A stretch of 64,000 nucleotides of DNA from Flavobacterium soyangense (GTDB lineage Bacteria > Bacteroidota > Bacteroidia > Flavobacteriales > Flavobacteriaceae), in assembly GCF_015277675.1 (NCBI RefSeq), contig NZ_JADHEC010000003.1, positions 110,316 through 174,315 on the forward strand, given 5' to 3'. Positions 18,203-27,442 of this stretch are shown one piece after another. The notes beneath the pieces were generated by a model. That model was given only the letters and a program-made list of their open reading frames with translations. It was not told where the DNA came from and made no database searches. A program made the translations under genes and the position numbers. Position 1 is the first letter of the stretch, and every line of letters begins with the position of its first letter.

Positions 18203-18943
18203 ATGGCTACAAAAATAATATCAAAAAAACCAAAACCTTCAGCAAAAAAACAATCTGGAAACTTTATGAGCAAAGTATCCCCTTTCTTATTTAAGGCTTT
18301 CCTATGGTTTCTAGGAATCTCAATCTTTTTCGTTGTACTTTTCAAGTTTGTGCCCGTGCCATTCACTCCTTTGATGGTTATTCGTGTGATAGAAAATAAA
18401 TCAGCAGGGAAAGAAAATTATTTTAGCCATGATTGGGAACCTATTGAAAATATTTCGGTTAATCTACAAAAAGCAGTAATTGCCAGTGAGGATGGAACAT
18501 TTCTTGTTCACAATGGTTTCGATTTTAGGGCAATGCAAAAAGCATATAAAAGCAACGAAAGAGGTCGGAGAATAAAAGGTGGAAGCACCATTTCGCAACA
18601 AACTGCCAAAAATGTGTTCCTTTGGCAAGGAAGAAGTTATTTGCGCAAAGGATTAGAAGCTTATTTCACAGTTTTAATAGAATTAATTTGGGGCAAAGAA
18701 AGAATAATGGAAGTCTATTTAAACAGCATTGAAATGGGGAATGGTATTTATGGAGCTCAGGCTGCAGCAGAACATTGGTACAGAAAAAATGCTTCAGATC
18801 TAACGCCGGAGCAAGCTGCCGGAATTGCAGCAATTTTGCCTAATCCAAGAAAGTATTCTGCCACGAGTTCTTCTTCCTATATTAATAATAGAAAATCTAA
18901 AATTGTTCGCATAATGCGACATATAGGAAAGATTAAATATTAA
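18203..18943 (+). CDS. mtgA: monofunctional peptidoglycan glycosyltransferase
   Basis: The 246-residue inner-membrane enzyme polymerises lipid II into glycan strands (family GT51). One membrane anchor (about residues 28-52) follows a basic N-terminus. The glycosyltransferase motifs are present: the catalytic Glu in IASEDGTFLVHNGFD (about 93-107), GGSTISQQTAKN (about 124-135), RKGLEAYFTVLIE (about 145-157) and EVYLNSIEMG (about 167-176). The ATG at 18203 is preferred over an upstream GTG at 18158. Its 3' end overlaps the convergent TonB receptor gene by 11 bp. Confidence 0.93.
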   Translation: MATKIISKKPKPSAKKQSGNFMSKVSPFLFKAFLWFLGISIFFVVLFKFVPVPFTPLMVIRVIENKSAGKENYFSHDWEPIENISVNLQKAVIASEDGTFLVHNGFDFRAMQKAYKSNERGRRIKGGSTISQQTAKNVFLWQGRSYLRKGLEAYFTVLIELIWGKERIMEVYLNSIEMGNGIYGAQAAAEHWYRKNASDLTPEQAAGIAAILPNPRKYSATSSSSYINNRKSKIVRIMRHIGKIKY

Positions 18944-21140
18944 AATTTAATCCTAAAACGATGTTTCTCCCAATATTTGGAATTCCATCAGTTTTTAGTC
19001 TTGATAAATGTGCTATGTACGTTTTATCGAATAAATTATTTGCATTCAGGTTGATGTCAAAAGCTGTTTTACCTAATTTTATTTTACCTCCAAAACCAAG
19101 ATTTACTAAAGTGTAGCCATTTGATTTTGTTTCAAAACCACTCACATTATTTTGATTGAAAGTAGAGGAAACATTCAAAGTTGCAAAGCCTTCTTCAAGC
19201 CATTTTTTGATATTAAAGTCCGTGCTGATTGTGTTGTTCCAATTATTGGCAGGAATTAAAGGCAAGAAATTCCCATTCTGTTTTTTGCCGGTAACGGTTT
19301 CAAAACTACTTTCAAAGTGTAACCAATCTAATGGATGCGGATGAAAATGCAGTCCGATTTCACCACCAAAAAGATTGGCTTTATTCTGAACATAATCAAA
19401 AACATCGAAACCATTAATTTGTGTTCCTGCCGGAGAAGTATAGATGTAATTGTTTACACTATTATAAAATCCATTGGCAAAAAATTCAAGATGACTGTTT
19501 TTGTATTCTAAATTCAAGTCGGTTTGTACGTTTTGTTCGGTTTTCAAATTTGGATTCCCAATTTCATAACGATTCGTTCCTTCGTGAACACCGTTTGAAG
19601 TTAATTCGGCTAAGTTTGGGGCTCTAAATCCAGATGCTAAATTGCCTCGTAAAATAAAATTTTTAGCTAAATTTGTTTTATAACCTACGGACGCATTAAA
19701 ACTGTCATAGGATTTATCCAGAGTTTCAAAATAACCTTCGTTGCCAATAATTCCGTGGCTTTCGCTACTTATTTTTCGATTGTCAAAACGAATTCCTGCT
19801 TGGATTACATTTGTTTTCCACTCGTAATTTCCAGTTCCAAAAATCCCAAAATCATTCGTTTTTGCATCTGGAATTAAATATTTTTCACCTGAATTTTTGT
19901 TGGTTTGTTGCATTCCCTGGATTCCAAGAATTGATTCTATTTTGCCCAGTTTTGGTAAATGGTATTTTGCGTCATAATTGAAGGTTTTTAATTTCATATG
20001 TAAAACCGCAATGTTTCCTTCTGCTAATTCGCTTCGGTCATTGGCAATATAACCCAAGTCTACGTCTAATTTTGAGTTTTTGAAGAAAAAGATATTGTTT
20101 AAACTCAACAAATTATTGTCAATAGCCTGGCTTGGATAATCTGTTTTTTTGCTGGTAGTTTGTTCGGCAACTCCATTTTCAGGAATTCCTAAATCTAACT
20201 TATTGAAATTATATCGTAAGACACTCGAAAATTTTGAATTACTATATCCAATTCCAGTTTTGAAATCAGTTTCATTATATCGAGTATTAGTCACTCGATT
20301 TCCATCTGGAATTGTATAATCAGAATGGATATCATAAGTTCCTCTTGCTGAAAATTTCCAATTATCGGTCGAAGTTTTTATTCCCAATGAAGAATTGCTT
20401 CCCAAAGTATTGGAAAATAATTTTTGATTATAATTTACTTTAAAAGTGTTTGCATTGGCAAACTTTTCTGGGTTAAAATAGAGAACTCCACCTAAAGCAT
20501 CAGAGCCATAAAGTAAAGATGCAGGACCTTTAATGACTTCGACACTTTCTACGCCGGCATCGTTTAATCCCAAACCGTGCTCATCTCCAAATTGTTGGTT
20601 TTCCAATCGAACACCTTGGGAATACACCAAAACGCGATTGCCGCTCAACCCACGAATTACAGGTTTGCCAATAGAAGTTCCGGTAGAAACTTGGGATACT
20701 CCAGGAATGGTTGCCAAGCCTTCGATTAAAGTAGCCGTTCCTTTTTTCTGTAATTCTTTGATGCTGGAATGTTCAACTTTCATTACATTTTGTGTTTGTA
20801 TTTTATTGAAAGCAGTAGAAACAATTACTTCGTCAATTTGGAATGCAGTTTCATCAAGAATAATGTCTAAAGTCGTTTCATTTTGTTGAAGATTTATGGT
20901 TTTATTTTGAGTTGTAAATCCTATAAATGCTAACGTTAGTTTTAGTTTTCCGTTGGGAAGATTTTCTAAAGTATATTTTCCGTTTTCATCAGTCGAAGTT
21001 CCTTTGTGTAATTCTGGAGCATAAATAGAGACGCCTATTAAAGGTTGCTTTTTAGTATCTGTAATTTTTCCGGAAATGGTATTTTGTGCCTGAAGTATAG
21101 CCGAAAACCCCAAGATTAGGGTAATAATAATTTTTTTCAT
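18933..21140 (-). CDS. TonB-dependent outer-membrane receptor
   Basis: The 735-residue receptor has a signal peptide (1-18, ending LQAQ) and a carboxypeptidase-like beta domain (about 20-95, ISGKITDTKKQPLIGVSIY). A plug domain follows (about 115-225, with GVSQVSTGTSIGKPVIRGLSG and VEVIKGPASLLYGSDALGGV) and then a 22-strand barrel ending LGLNFNI. It imports a ligand across the outer membrane using TonB energy. The ligand is not shown by sequence, but the small His/Cys-rich protein encoded just upstream suggests a metal. The overall form resembles single-chain receptors without a SusD partner. Confidence 0.92.
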   Translation of the reverse strand: MKKIIITLILGFSAILQAQNTISGKITDTKKQPLIGVSIYAPELHKGTSTDENGKYTLENLPNGKLKLTLAFIGFTTQNKTINLQQNETTLDIILDETAFQIDEVIVSTAFNKIQTQNVMKVEHSSIKELQKKGTATLIEGLATIPGVSQVSTGTSIGKPVIRGLSGNRVLVYSQGVRLENQQFGDEHGLGLNDAGVESVEVIKGPASLLYGSDALGGVLYFNPEKFANANTFKVNYNQKLFSNTLGSNSSLGIKTSTDNWKFSARGTYDIHSDYTIPDGNRVTNTRYNETDFKTGIGYSNSKFSSVLRYNFNKLDLGIPENGVAEQTTSKKTDYPSQAIDNNLLSLNNIFFFKNSKLDVDLGYIANDRSELAEGNIAVLHMKLKTFNYDAKYHLPKLGKIESILGIQGMQQTNKNSGEKYLIPDAKTNDFGIFGTGNYEWKTNVIQAGIRFDNRKISSESHGIIGNEGYFETLDKSYDSFNASVGYKTNLAKNFILRGNLASGFRAPNLAELTSNGVHEGTNRYEIGNPNLKTEQNVQTDLNLEYKNSHLEFFANGFYNSVNNYIYTSPAGTQINGFDVFDYVQNKANLFGGEIGLHFHPHPLDWLHFESSFETVTGKKQNGNFLPLIPANNWNNTISTDFNIKKWLEEGFATLNVSSTFNQNNVSGFETKSNGYTLVNLGFGGKIKLGKTAFDINLNANNLFDKTYIAHLSRLKTDGIPNIGRNIVLGLNFNI

Positions 21141-21175
21141 TTGAAATATTTTATTGTTAACAAATAAATTATGCT

Positions 21176-21210
21176 TAGACCTGACAGGTTTTTAAAACCT
21201 GTCAGGTCTA
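21176..21210. repeat. palindromic element, ACCTGACAGGTTTT family, copy 1
   Basis: TAGACCTGACAGGTTTT (21176-21192) and its exact complement (21194-21210) form 17-bp perfect arms around a single T. The same core with different outer bases recurs at 57470-57502. Both copies sit between leftward co-directional genes, so they could act as terminators or processing hairpins, or belong to a REP-like family. Confidence 0.85.
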
Positions 21211-21213
21211 ATA

Positions 21214-21564
21214 TTAAACAATAAAACTCGGAGGGGCACGAAGCGCAAAAAGGCTTCCTTTGAAGAATTGGGTAATTGGTCTGGATTTGAAAAAAGAATA
21301 GCCAGAAAAGCAGTTTATTTTTTTGATTTCAAAATGAGAAACATCAGCAGAAACAAAACTGCTTAAAGTAAAATTACAAACAAAACAAGAATCAAAATTG
21401 TGATGTTGATGGGTAATTTCTCTGCTGGAATTGTATTTGTGGTAGCATTTTTTTTCAGAAAACTGTTTTGATAAATGTTCATAGCTATGCACATTTTGAA
21501 GTAGTATTGCGAATAACACCGCAAACATCAAGAGAGAATTTAGTATGGCAACCTTCTTTTTCAT
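21214..21564 (-). CDS. small His/Cys-rich exported protein
   Basis: The 116-residue protein begins with a signal-like hydrophobic segment (MKKKVAILNSLLMFAVLFAI). It carries a His/Cys cluster, HQHHNFDSCFVCNF (about 60-73), that could bind metal, and it ends in RAPPSFIV. It lies 73 bp upstream of, and in line with, the TonB receptor, with a perfect palindrome between. A helper role in metal uptake is an inference from the cluster and context; I know no named family. The ATG at 21564 is chosen; a TTG 24 bp earlier would overlap the -7 box. Confidence 0.7.
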   Translation of the reverse strand: MKKKVAILNSLLMFAVLFAILLQNVHSYEHLSKQFSEKKCYHKYNSSREITHQHHNFDSCFVCNFTLSSFVSADVSHFEIKKINCFSGYSFFKSRPITQFFKGSLFALRAPPSFIV

Positions 21565-21570
21565 TTGCTG

Positions 21571-21578
21571 CAAATATA
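21571..21578 (-). promoter_or_regulatory. -7 box immediately before a start codon
   Basis: On the minus strand TATATTTG ends only 6 nt before the ATG at 21564. In this phylum transcription starts about 5-7 nt after the box, so the mRNA would begin at or next to the start codon. Confidence 0.45.
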
Positions 21579-21652
21579 GAAATAGCAAAGAAAAATCCGA
21601 TTAACTTTAACACTATTTAAAGTCAATCGGATTTTATTAATGAAATAGTGTA

Positions 21653-22642
21653 TTACACTAAATTGTGCGCTACCAAATATTCTGCAATTTGAATGGTATT
21701 TGTCGCAGCTCCTTTTCTCAAGTTATCAGCCACAATCCACATATTTAAAGTGTTTGGCTGGCTTTCGTCACGACGAATTCTACCTACGAAAACATCATTT
21801 TTACCTTCGGCATATCTTGGCATTGGATACGTAAAAGTATCTAAATTGTCTTGAACAACAACTCCATCAGTTTGACTCAAAATAGTTCTTACTTCGGCAA
21901 CATCAAAATCATTCGTAAACTCAACATTTACTGCTTCACTATGCCCTCCAACAACTGGTACTCGAACAGCTGTTGCAGTTACTGCAATACTGTTGTCGCC
22001 TAATATTTTTTTGGTTTCATTTGACAATTTCATTTCTTCTTTGGTATAACCATTAGCTTCAAAACTATCACATTGTGGAATACAGTTTCTGTTGATTTTA
22101 TATTTATAAACCATATCACCTTCAATTCCTGCACCTTCATTTTCGAATTGCTGAACTGCTTTTACGCCAGTTCCGGTAATGGATTGATAAGTAGAAACTA
22201 CAACGCGTTTGATATTGTATTTTTTATGCAATGGGGCTAAAGCCAAAACCATTTGTATTGTAGAACAGTTCGGGTTGGCGATGATTTTATCTTCTTTTGT
22301 TAGTTCGTTCGCATTGATTTCAGGAACTATTAATTTTTTGGTTGGATCCATTCTCCAAGCTGATGAATTATCGATAACAGTTGTTCCTGCTGCAGCAAAT
22401 TTTGGTGCCCAATCCAATGAAGTTTGCCCTCCTGCTGAAAAAACAGCAATTTCGGGTTTCATATCTACTGCCGTTTGTAATCCTACAACAGAATATTTTT
22501 TCCCTTTAAATTCAATTACTTTTCCAACAGATTTTTCTGAAGCTACAAGAATTAATTCCGTGAACGGAAAATTTCTTTCTTCCAATACTTTTAACATAAT
22601 TTCGCCCACCATTCCGGTTGCGCCTACAACTGCAATTTTCAT
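21653..22642 (-). CDS. asd: aspartate-semialdehyde dehydrogenase
   Basis: The 329-residue enzyme reduces aspartyl phosphate to aspartate semialdehyde, feeding lysine, threonine, methionine and diaminopimelate synthesis. It begins MKIAVVGATGMVGEIML with the NADP-binding glycine loop. The catalytic Cys is in NPNCSTIQM (about 126-134). VSTYQSITGTG and the catalytic His in VPVVGGHSEA (about 235) are present. The ATG at 22642 is chosen since the family starts at this methionine; an earlier in-frame start would add a non-homologous tail. A hairpin at 22759 isolates it from mscL. Confidence 0.95.
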   Translation of the reverse strand: MKIAVVGATGMVGEIMLKVLEERNFPFTELILVASEKSVGKVIEFKGKKYSVVGLQTAVDMKPEIAVFSAGGQTSLDWAPKFAAAGTTVIDNSSAWRMDPTKKLIVPEINANELTKEDKIIANPNCSTIQMVLALAPLHKKYNIKRVVVSTYQSITGTGVKAVQQFENEGAGIEGDMVYKYKINRNCIPQCDSFEANGYTKEEMKLSNETKKILGDNSIAVTATAVRVPVVGGHSEAVNVEFTNDFDVAEVRTILSQTDGVVVQDNLDTFTYPMPRYAEGKNDVFVGRIRRDESQPNTLNMWIVADNLRKGAATNTIQIAEYLVAHNLV

Positions 22643-22758
22643 AAAATATATTTTATTTTTTAAATACTGATTTTCAAATGCAAAAGTAAGCAATCTCTAA
22701 ATTAAAACAAGCGCATTCACAAAAAATAACAAATTGTTATATTTATAACAAATAAAAG

Positions 22759-22790
22759 AACCACGCCGTTGAGCGTGGTTTAGTTAGAAT
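22759..22790 (-). terminator. terminator after mscL
   Basis: AACCACGC (22759-22766) pairs with GCGTGGTT (22773-22780). On the minus strand it is followed by CTTTT and lies about 28 bp behind the mscL stop. Confidence 0.75.
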
Positions 22791-22807
22791 ATATAATGTA
22801 GCGGAAA

Positions 22808-23236
22808 TTATTTTTTTAACAAATCCCTGATTTGTGTAAGTAACTCTTCTTGAGTTGGTCCAGCTGGTGCAGCAGGGACAGTTTCTTCTTTCTTTTTTGT
22901 TTTTTCATAGGCTTTTAAAACCATAAAAATACAAAAACCAATAATTACAAAATCAAAAACGGTTTGGATAAAAGCACCATAATTTAAGGCAACTTCAGCG
23001 ACAGCAGGGGCTTTTTCTGTTCCATTTTCCATAACTGCCGGAATTCCATCTTGTAGTACAACTTTCAGGTTTTTGAAGTCTACCTTTCCTAATAGTAATC
23101 CAATAGGAGGCATTAAAACATCATTTGTGAATGAAGTTACAATTTTTCCAAAAGCACCACCCACAATTACGGCTGTTGCCAAATTTACTATTTCACCTTT
23201 CATCAAAAAGGCCTTAAAATCTCTTACGAATCCCAT
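22808..23236 (-). CDS. mscL: large-conductance mechanosensitive channel
   Basis: The 142-residue inner-membrane channel opens under membrane tension to release solutes on osmotic downshock. The N-terminal helix and first membrane segment are typical (KAFLMKGEIVNLATAVIVGGAFGKIVTSF, read in pieces), followed by the periplasmic loop, a second membrane segment (FIQTVFDFVIIGFCIFMVLKAY) and a charged cytoplasmic helix (QEELLTQIRDLLKK). Length is normal for this phylum. It is separated from the MurF-Alr gene by 58 bp. Confidence 0.95.
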   Translation of the reverse strand: MGFVRDFKAFLMKGEIVNLATAVIVGGAFGKIVTSFTNDVLMPPIGLLLGKVDFKNLKVVLQDGIPAVMENGTEKAPAVAEVALNYGAFIQTVFDFVIIGFCIFMVLKAYEKTKKKEETVPAAPAGPTQEELLTQIRDLLKK

Positions 23237-23294
23237 AGTTATATGTATTAAGTTAAAATTTAATACGAATATAATTATTTTATTTGAAAAATAT

Positions 23295-25739
23295 TTATTC
23301 CCGATAAAAAACTCGTTTTACCCTTTGCGAAATGCTGGCGAGAACTTCATAAGGAATGGTTTTCAATTGATTGGCTATAAAAAAAACTGTTGGGCTTTCG
23401 CCAAAAACAATTACGGAATCGCCCTCTTTACAATTGATTTCAGTGATGTCAACCATCAACATATCCATACAAATACTTCCAACGATTGTTGCTTTTTGAT
23501 TATTAATGGTCACAAAACCAACGCCATTTCCCCAATGTCTTGAAATTCCATCAGCATAACCTATGGGAATTGTGGCAATTTTTGTTGGTTTATCCGCAAT
23601 AAATCTCCTTCCATAACCTACACTTTCACCAGCCTGGATCGTTCTGATTTGTGAAATTATAGATTTCAAAGTCCCTACATTTTCCAAATATTTTTGTTCT
23701 TCAACATCATTGGAAACTCCATAAAGTCCTATCCCAAGCCGAACCATATCGTATTGCGCTTCCGGGAAATTACTGATTCCCGAAGTATTCAATATATGTC
23801 GAATGGGTTTTATTTGCAATTCAGTCATTAATTTTGCAGACAATTTCTCGAATAAATCAATTTGTGAATTTGCAAAATCCTGATATTCTAAATCATCGCT
23901 TGTGGCCATATGTGACAAAATGCTTTTTACAGTCACGAATTTGTTTCCTTTTAAAGTCGCAATTAATTCGTCCAAATTTCCTTCCTCGAAACCCAAACGG
24001 TGCATTCCCGTGTCGAGTTTAATGTGAATGGGAAAGTGTTTTAGTTTTCGCTTCTCGGCAAGTTGAAGGAAAGCATTCAAACCTTTTAAACTGTAAATTT
24101 CGGGTTCCAAATGATGTTGTATTATAGCCGGGAAACTCGAAGTTTCCGGATTTAAAACCATTATTGGCAACATAATTCCGGCATTTTTCAACGATATTCC
24201 TTCATCGGCGAAAGCCACGCCTAAATAATCCACCTTATGATGTTCAAGTAATTTGGCGATTTCAAATCCTCCACTTCCATAACCAAAAGCCTTTACCATT
24301 ACCATCATTTTAGTAGTTGGTTTTAGTTTTGATTTATAGAAATTCAGATTGTGACTGATGGCGTTGAGGTTTATTTCCAGCACCGTTTCGTGCGTTTTCT
24401 CCTCTAATGCAGCAACTATTTCCTCAAATTGAAAATGTCTCGCTCCTTTTATCAGAATCGTTTCGTTGATAAAATTTAAATAATTGAAATTCAGAAAAAA
24501 GTCAGCTGTATTTTTAAAAGTGATGCAATTTTTGAATTTATGTTTGAAAGTCGAAATGGTTTCACCAATGCCAATAACCCGATTGATTTTATTGGATGTA
24601 ATCAACTGCGAAACTTTAGAATACAATTCTTCGTTCGACAAACCACTTTGAAAAATATCCGAAAGGATTACCGTTTTGTTTTTGTATTGTTTTTGACTTT
24701 CCAGAAAATCCAACGCAATTTTCAACGACTGAAAATCAGAACTATAACTATCGTCAATCAGTGTCGTATTGTTGATTCCGTTTTTGACTTTCAACCGCAT
24801 TTCAACAGGATAAAGCCATTGCATTCGGTTTTGAATTGTTTTTTTATCGTATTTAAAACTTAATAAAACCATCAAGCAAGTAATTGCATTTTCAATTGAA
24901 GCCTCGTCTTGGAAAGGAATTTCTATTTCGAAATTAGCTTTAGCTTGACGAATTTGCAAAATCGTTTTGTCCTCGATTGCTTTTTTTACAACAAAAACAT
25001 TTGCAGTTTCATCATCATAACTCCAAGAAAATGAATGCATTTTTGGATCAATAAGCGCATCAACAGCTTTGTTTTTTTGGTAAATAATTAGTTTTGAATG
25101 TTTGAAAAGTTTTAGTTTTTCTTTGATTTTTTTCTCCAAATCTTCGAATCCTTCATCGTGTGCTGAACCAATATTCGTTATAATTCCTATAGTTGGTCTG
25201 ATGATGACTTCTAATTTTTCCATCTCGTTCATTTTCGAGATTCCCGCTTCAAAAATCCCCAGATTGTGCTTGTCGTTAATAGAAATAACGGACAATGGAA
25301 CACCCACTTGTGAATTGTAACTTTTTGGACTTCGGATGATATTAAAATCAGGGCTTAAAAGAAAATTCAACCATTCCTTGACAATCGTTTTCCCGTTACT
25401 TCCGGTCAATCCGATAACGGGAAATTTAAAAAGACTTCGATGATGGGCCGCAAATTGTTGCAAAGCGTCTAAGGTGTTTTCGACAGCAAAAAAAGTAGCT
25501 TTGTCTAATAATCCTTCTGGAATTTGATTGACAACAAAGGCCTGTACTCCTTTTTCGATTAAATCTGAAATATAAATGTGGGCATCATTATTGGGTCCGA
25601 CTAATGCAAAAAACAAAGTGTTTTTATTGTTTTGTAAAGAACGACTATCGATAGAAACATTGTCAATTATTACTTTAGTGCTATCGCCAAACCTTTTGGC
25701 GTGAAGGATTTGTTCGATATTTGGTATGGATAAGGTCAT
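23295..25739 (-). CDS. bifunctional MurF ligase / alanine racemase
   Basis: The 814-residue protein joins two steps of cell-wall precursor synthesis. Residues 1 to about 440 are a Mur ligase with the ATP loop GLTGSNGKT (about 108-116), which adds D-Ala-D-Ala to the UDP-MurNAc tripeptide. Residues about 450-814 are a PLP-dependent alanine racemase: the PLP lysine is in MVMVKAFGYGSG (about 478-489), the second catalytic Tyr is in the SVGYGRRF region, and CMDMLMVDIT lies near the end. This fusion is a known arrangement in Bacteroidota. It makes D-alanine and uses its dipeptide in one polypeptide. Confidence 0.95.
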   Translation of the reverse strand: MTLSIPNIEQILHAKRFGDSTKVIIDNVSIDSRSLQNNKNTLFFALVGPNNDAHIYISDLIEKGVQAFVVNQIPEGLLDKATFFAVENTLDALQQFAAHHRSLFKFPVIGLTGSNGKTIVKEWLNFLLSPDFNIIRSPKSYNSQVGVPLSVISINDKHNLGIFEAGISKMNEMEKLEVIIRPTIGIITNIGSAHDEGFEDLEKKIKEKLKLFKHSKLIIYQKNKAVDALIDPKMHSFSWSYDDETANVFVVKKAIEDKTILQIRQAKANFEIEIPFQDEASIENAITCLMVLLSFKYDKKTIQNRMQWLYPVEMRLKVKNGINNTTLIDDSYSSDFQSLKIALDFLESQKQYKNKTVILSDIFQSGLSNEELYSKVSQLITSNKINRVIGIGETISTFKHKFKNCITFKNTADFFLNFNYLNFINETILIKGARHFQFEEIVAALEEKTHETVLEINLNAISHNLNFYKSKLKPTTKMMVMVKAFGYGSGGFEIAKLLEHHKVDYLGVAFADEGISLKNAGIMLPIMVLNPETSSFPAIIQHHLEPEIYSLKGLNAFLQLAEKRKLKHFPIHIKLDTGMHRLGFEEGNLDELIATLKGNKFVTVKSILSHMATSDDLEYQDFANSQIDLFEKLSAKLMTELQIKPIRHILNTSGISNFPEAQYDMVRLGIGLYGVSNDVEEQKYLENVGTLKSIISQIRTIQAGESVGYGRRFIADKPTKIATIPIGYADGISRHWGNGVGFVTINNQKATIVGSICMDMLMVDITEINCKEGDSVIVFGESPTVFFIANQLKTIPYEVLASISQRVKRVFYRE

Positions 25740-25770
25740 TTTGGAGAAGATTTAAAAATTGTCAAACACA

Positions 25771-26094
25771 TTATTTTGTTCTTTTAATTTTTAAAGGTTC
25801 TTGATGACAGTCGAATATATCAACAATTTCGACTAGGTTTATCTCTAAATTTACGCAATAAATTATTTTATAGTTAGAACACAAAAAATAGTGGAACTCT
25901 TGTTTTCGACCCATTAATAATTCTTCTTTTTGTCCAATAAATGGATACTTTTCGAGTATAAGCAATTGTTTTGAAATCTCTTCTACTATATTTTTTGCCG
26001 TTTTTAAATTGGATTTACTTTTATAATATTGAAATATTTTATGTAATTCGCCTTTGGCAAATACAGTCCAATTCAATTTTAATCTCAGCTCCAT
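25771..26094 (-). CDS. RelE/ParE-family toxin
   Basis: The 107-residue basic protein has the RelE/ParE fold layout: helical start (LNWTVFAKGELHKIFQYYK), then ISKQLLILEKYPFIGQKEELL, then the terminal beta strands (EFHYFLCSNYKIIYCVN and VEIVDIFDCHQEP). Whether it cleaves mRNA (RelE) or blocks gyrase (ParE) cannot be read directly. The gene overlaps the antitoxin gene by 10 bp, antitoxin first, the usual type II order. Confidence 0.85.
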   Translation of the reverse strand: MELRLKLNWTVFAKGELHKIFQYYKSKSNLKTAKNIVEEISKQLLILEKYPFIGQKEELLMGRKQEFHYFLCSNYKIIYCVNLEINLVEIVDIFDCHQEPLKIKRTK

Positions 26095-26327
26095 TTTTTA
26101 ACCTCTTCCAACAATTTTTTTGCTTCAATAACTCTTCCGTTTTTTGAGTCTTCCATTGATTGGTCAATTCTGCTTTCAAATTCTTTCATACTCATTGGTA
26201 TAAAAGCCTTTTCCTCCATTGAGATTTTTTCCTTTTTCAAATATTTTTCCAAGCGAGAAATAACCTCTTCGCTTTGAATAGAAAGAAATTCTTGAACAAA
26301 TGATATTTTTCTAGTTTGTAAGTCCAT
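26085..26327 (-). CDS. type II antitoxin partner
   Basis: This 80-residue acidic and basic mixed helical protein is encoded directly before the RelE/ParE toxin, with overlapping ends. It begins MDLQTRKISFVQEFL and has SMKEFESRIDQSMEDSKNGRVIEA in two pieces, a pattern common in flavobacterial antitoxins of this class. The call rests mostly on gene order and size. It should bind the toxin and possibly its own promoter. Confidence 0.8.
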   Translation of the reverse strand: MDLQTRKISFVQEFLSIQSEEVISRLEKYLKKEKISMEEKAFIPMSMKEFESRIDQSMEDSKNGRVIEAKKLLEEVKKWS

Positions 26328-26422
26328 TGTAATTTATTTTACATCAAAGTTATAAAAAAATAGAAATGGAATGGTATTTATTTTTGGAATTTTATTGAAA
26401 GAGCAAATCTCAAAAAACAACA

Positions 26423-26782
26423 TTAGTTTTTAGCTAACAGTCCTCTTAAAAACAAAACTTCTTTTTCGAGATGATTGACTCTGTCTTCATAACTTTTTCT
26501 TAATTCGTCAGGAAAATTGTTGTTAATTGTATTAGTGTTGTTTTTACCAGATTGAGGAGAATTATTAAAAACTAAATTATCATCAAAAGAAATTAAATCA
26601 AAAGGCTCAATTTCGAATATTTTAGAAATATCTTCAATTCGACCCCAATCGAGTTTGATGTCGTTGTTTTCGATTTTGCTGTAAGCGCGTTGCGACATTT
26701 CTAGTTTTCCTGCCATAAAGTCTTGGGTAAAACCTTTTAATTCTCGTACTTTTCTGATTTTATCTCCAATATTTACTTTCAT
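26423..26782 (-). CDS. XRE-family transcriptional regulator
   Basis: The 119-residue protein has an N-terminal helix-turn-helix (about 5-62): GDKIRKVRELKGFTQDFMAG, then MSQRAYSKIENNDIKLDW. It ends in a short coiled coil (about 88-117, YEDRVNHLEKEVLFLRGLL) that would let it dimerise. Such single-domain regulators with a C-terminal coiled coil are frequent in flavobacteria. It lies next to the toxin-antitoxin pair but with its own spacing, so a link is not shown. Confidence 0.8.
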   Translation of the reverse strand: MKVNIGDKIRKVRELKGFTQDFMAGKLEMSQRAYSKIENNDIKLDWGRIEDISKIFEIEPFDLISFDDNLVFNNSPQSGKNNTNTINNNFPDELRKSYEDRVNHLEKEVLFLRGLLAKN

Positions 26783-26996
26783 AATCCGCTGTTTTAGTTC
26801 TTATTTAGAACCAAATGTATGAAAATTAGAACACAATAGAAAATAAGTTGCGAAAATTATTTCATCTATTTGTAATCGCTAACTTACTAAATAAATACAG
26901 GAGATTGTGATGTAAATGTTTCAATTTCAATTGGTGCAAAAGATAAGTTATAGTTTTAAAAGCGATAAATTAAATTACAATTAAAAACAAGTAAAT

Positions 26997-27431
26997 ATGA
27001 ATACAATTATTGGTTTAAGAGGAAAAGGAGGTTCAGGAAAAACTACAACAATTGGAAAACTTTTTGAACTACTTGAAAAAAACGGCTATGAAATACAAAG
27101 TAGTTCCTTCGGAAAGATAGGAATTGACTTTAAAGCGATTTTAATTAAAAAAAATATAAAAATTGGTCTTTCGAGTTGGGGGGATAGTTATGATTTGGTT
27201 TTTAATGCTTTGAAAGAATTGATGGATGATGAATGTATGATTTGCGTATGTGCTTGTCGGACTTATGACCGAATTAATCCGGGTACAAATGCAGCAATAA
27301 CTCAATTTACGAATTACAAACACAAGTTTATCGAAAAAACTGTTGCTAACAACACAATAACAATCGATGAAGCCAGCAGCAAAGATGCTGATGTTTTATT
27401 TGCTGAAATAGAAAAATTGTTTAAAATTTAA
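26997..27431 (+). CDS. small P-loop NTPase of unknown role
   Basis: The 144-residue protein starts with a Walker A motif within GLRGKGGSGKTTTIGKLFEL (about 7-26), of the type seen in nucleotide kinases and ParA-like NTPases. DECMICVCACR (about 77-87) could be the Walker B strand. The rest gives no family I recognise, and the size is small for a complete ParA. It stands alone between an XRE regulator and broken secreted-protein genes, 214 bp from the divergent regulator, which suggests an accessory gene. Confidence 0.6.
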   Translation: MNTIIGLRGKGGSGKTTTIGKLFELLEKNGYEIQSSSFGKIGIDFKAILIKKNIKIGLSSWGDSYDLVFNALKELMDDECMICVCACRTYDRINPGTNAAITQFTNYKHKFIEKTVANNTITIDEASSKDADVLFAEIEKLFKI

Positions 27432-27442
27432 AATTCTAACTA

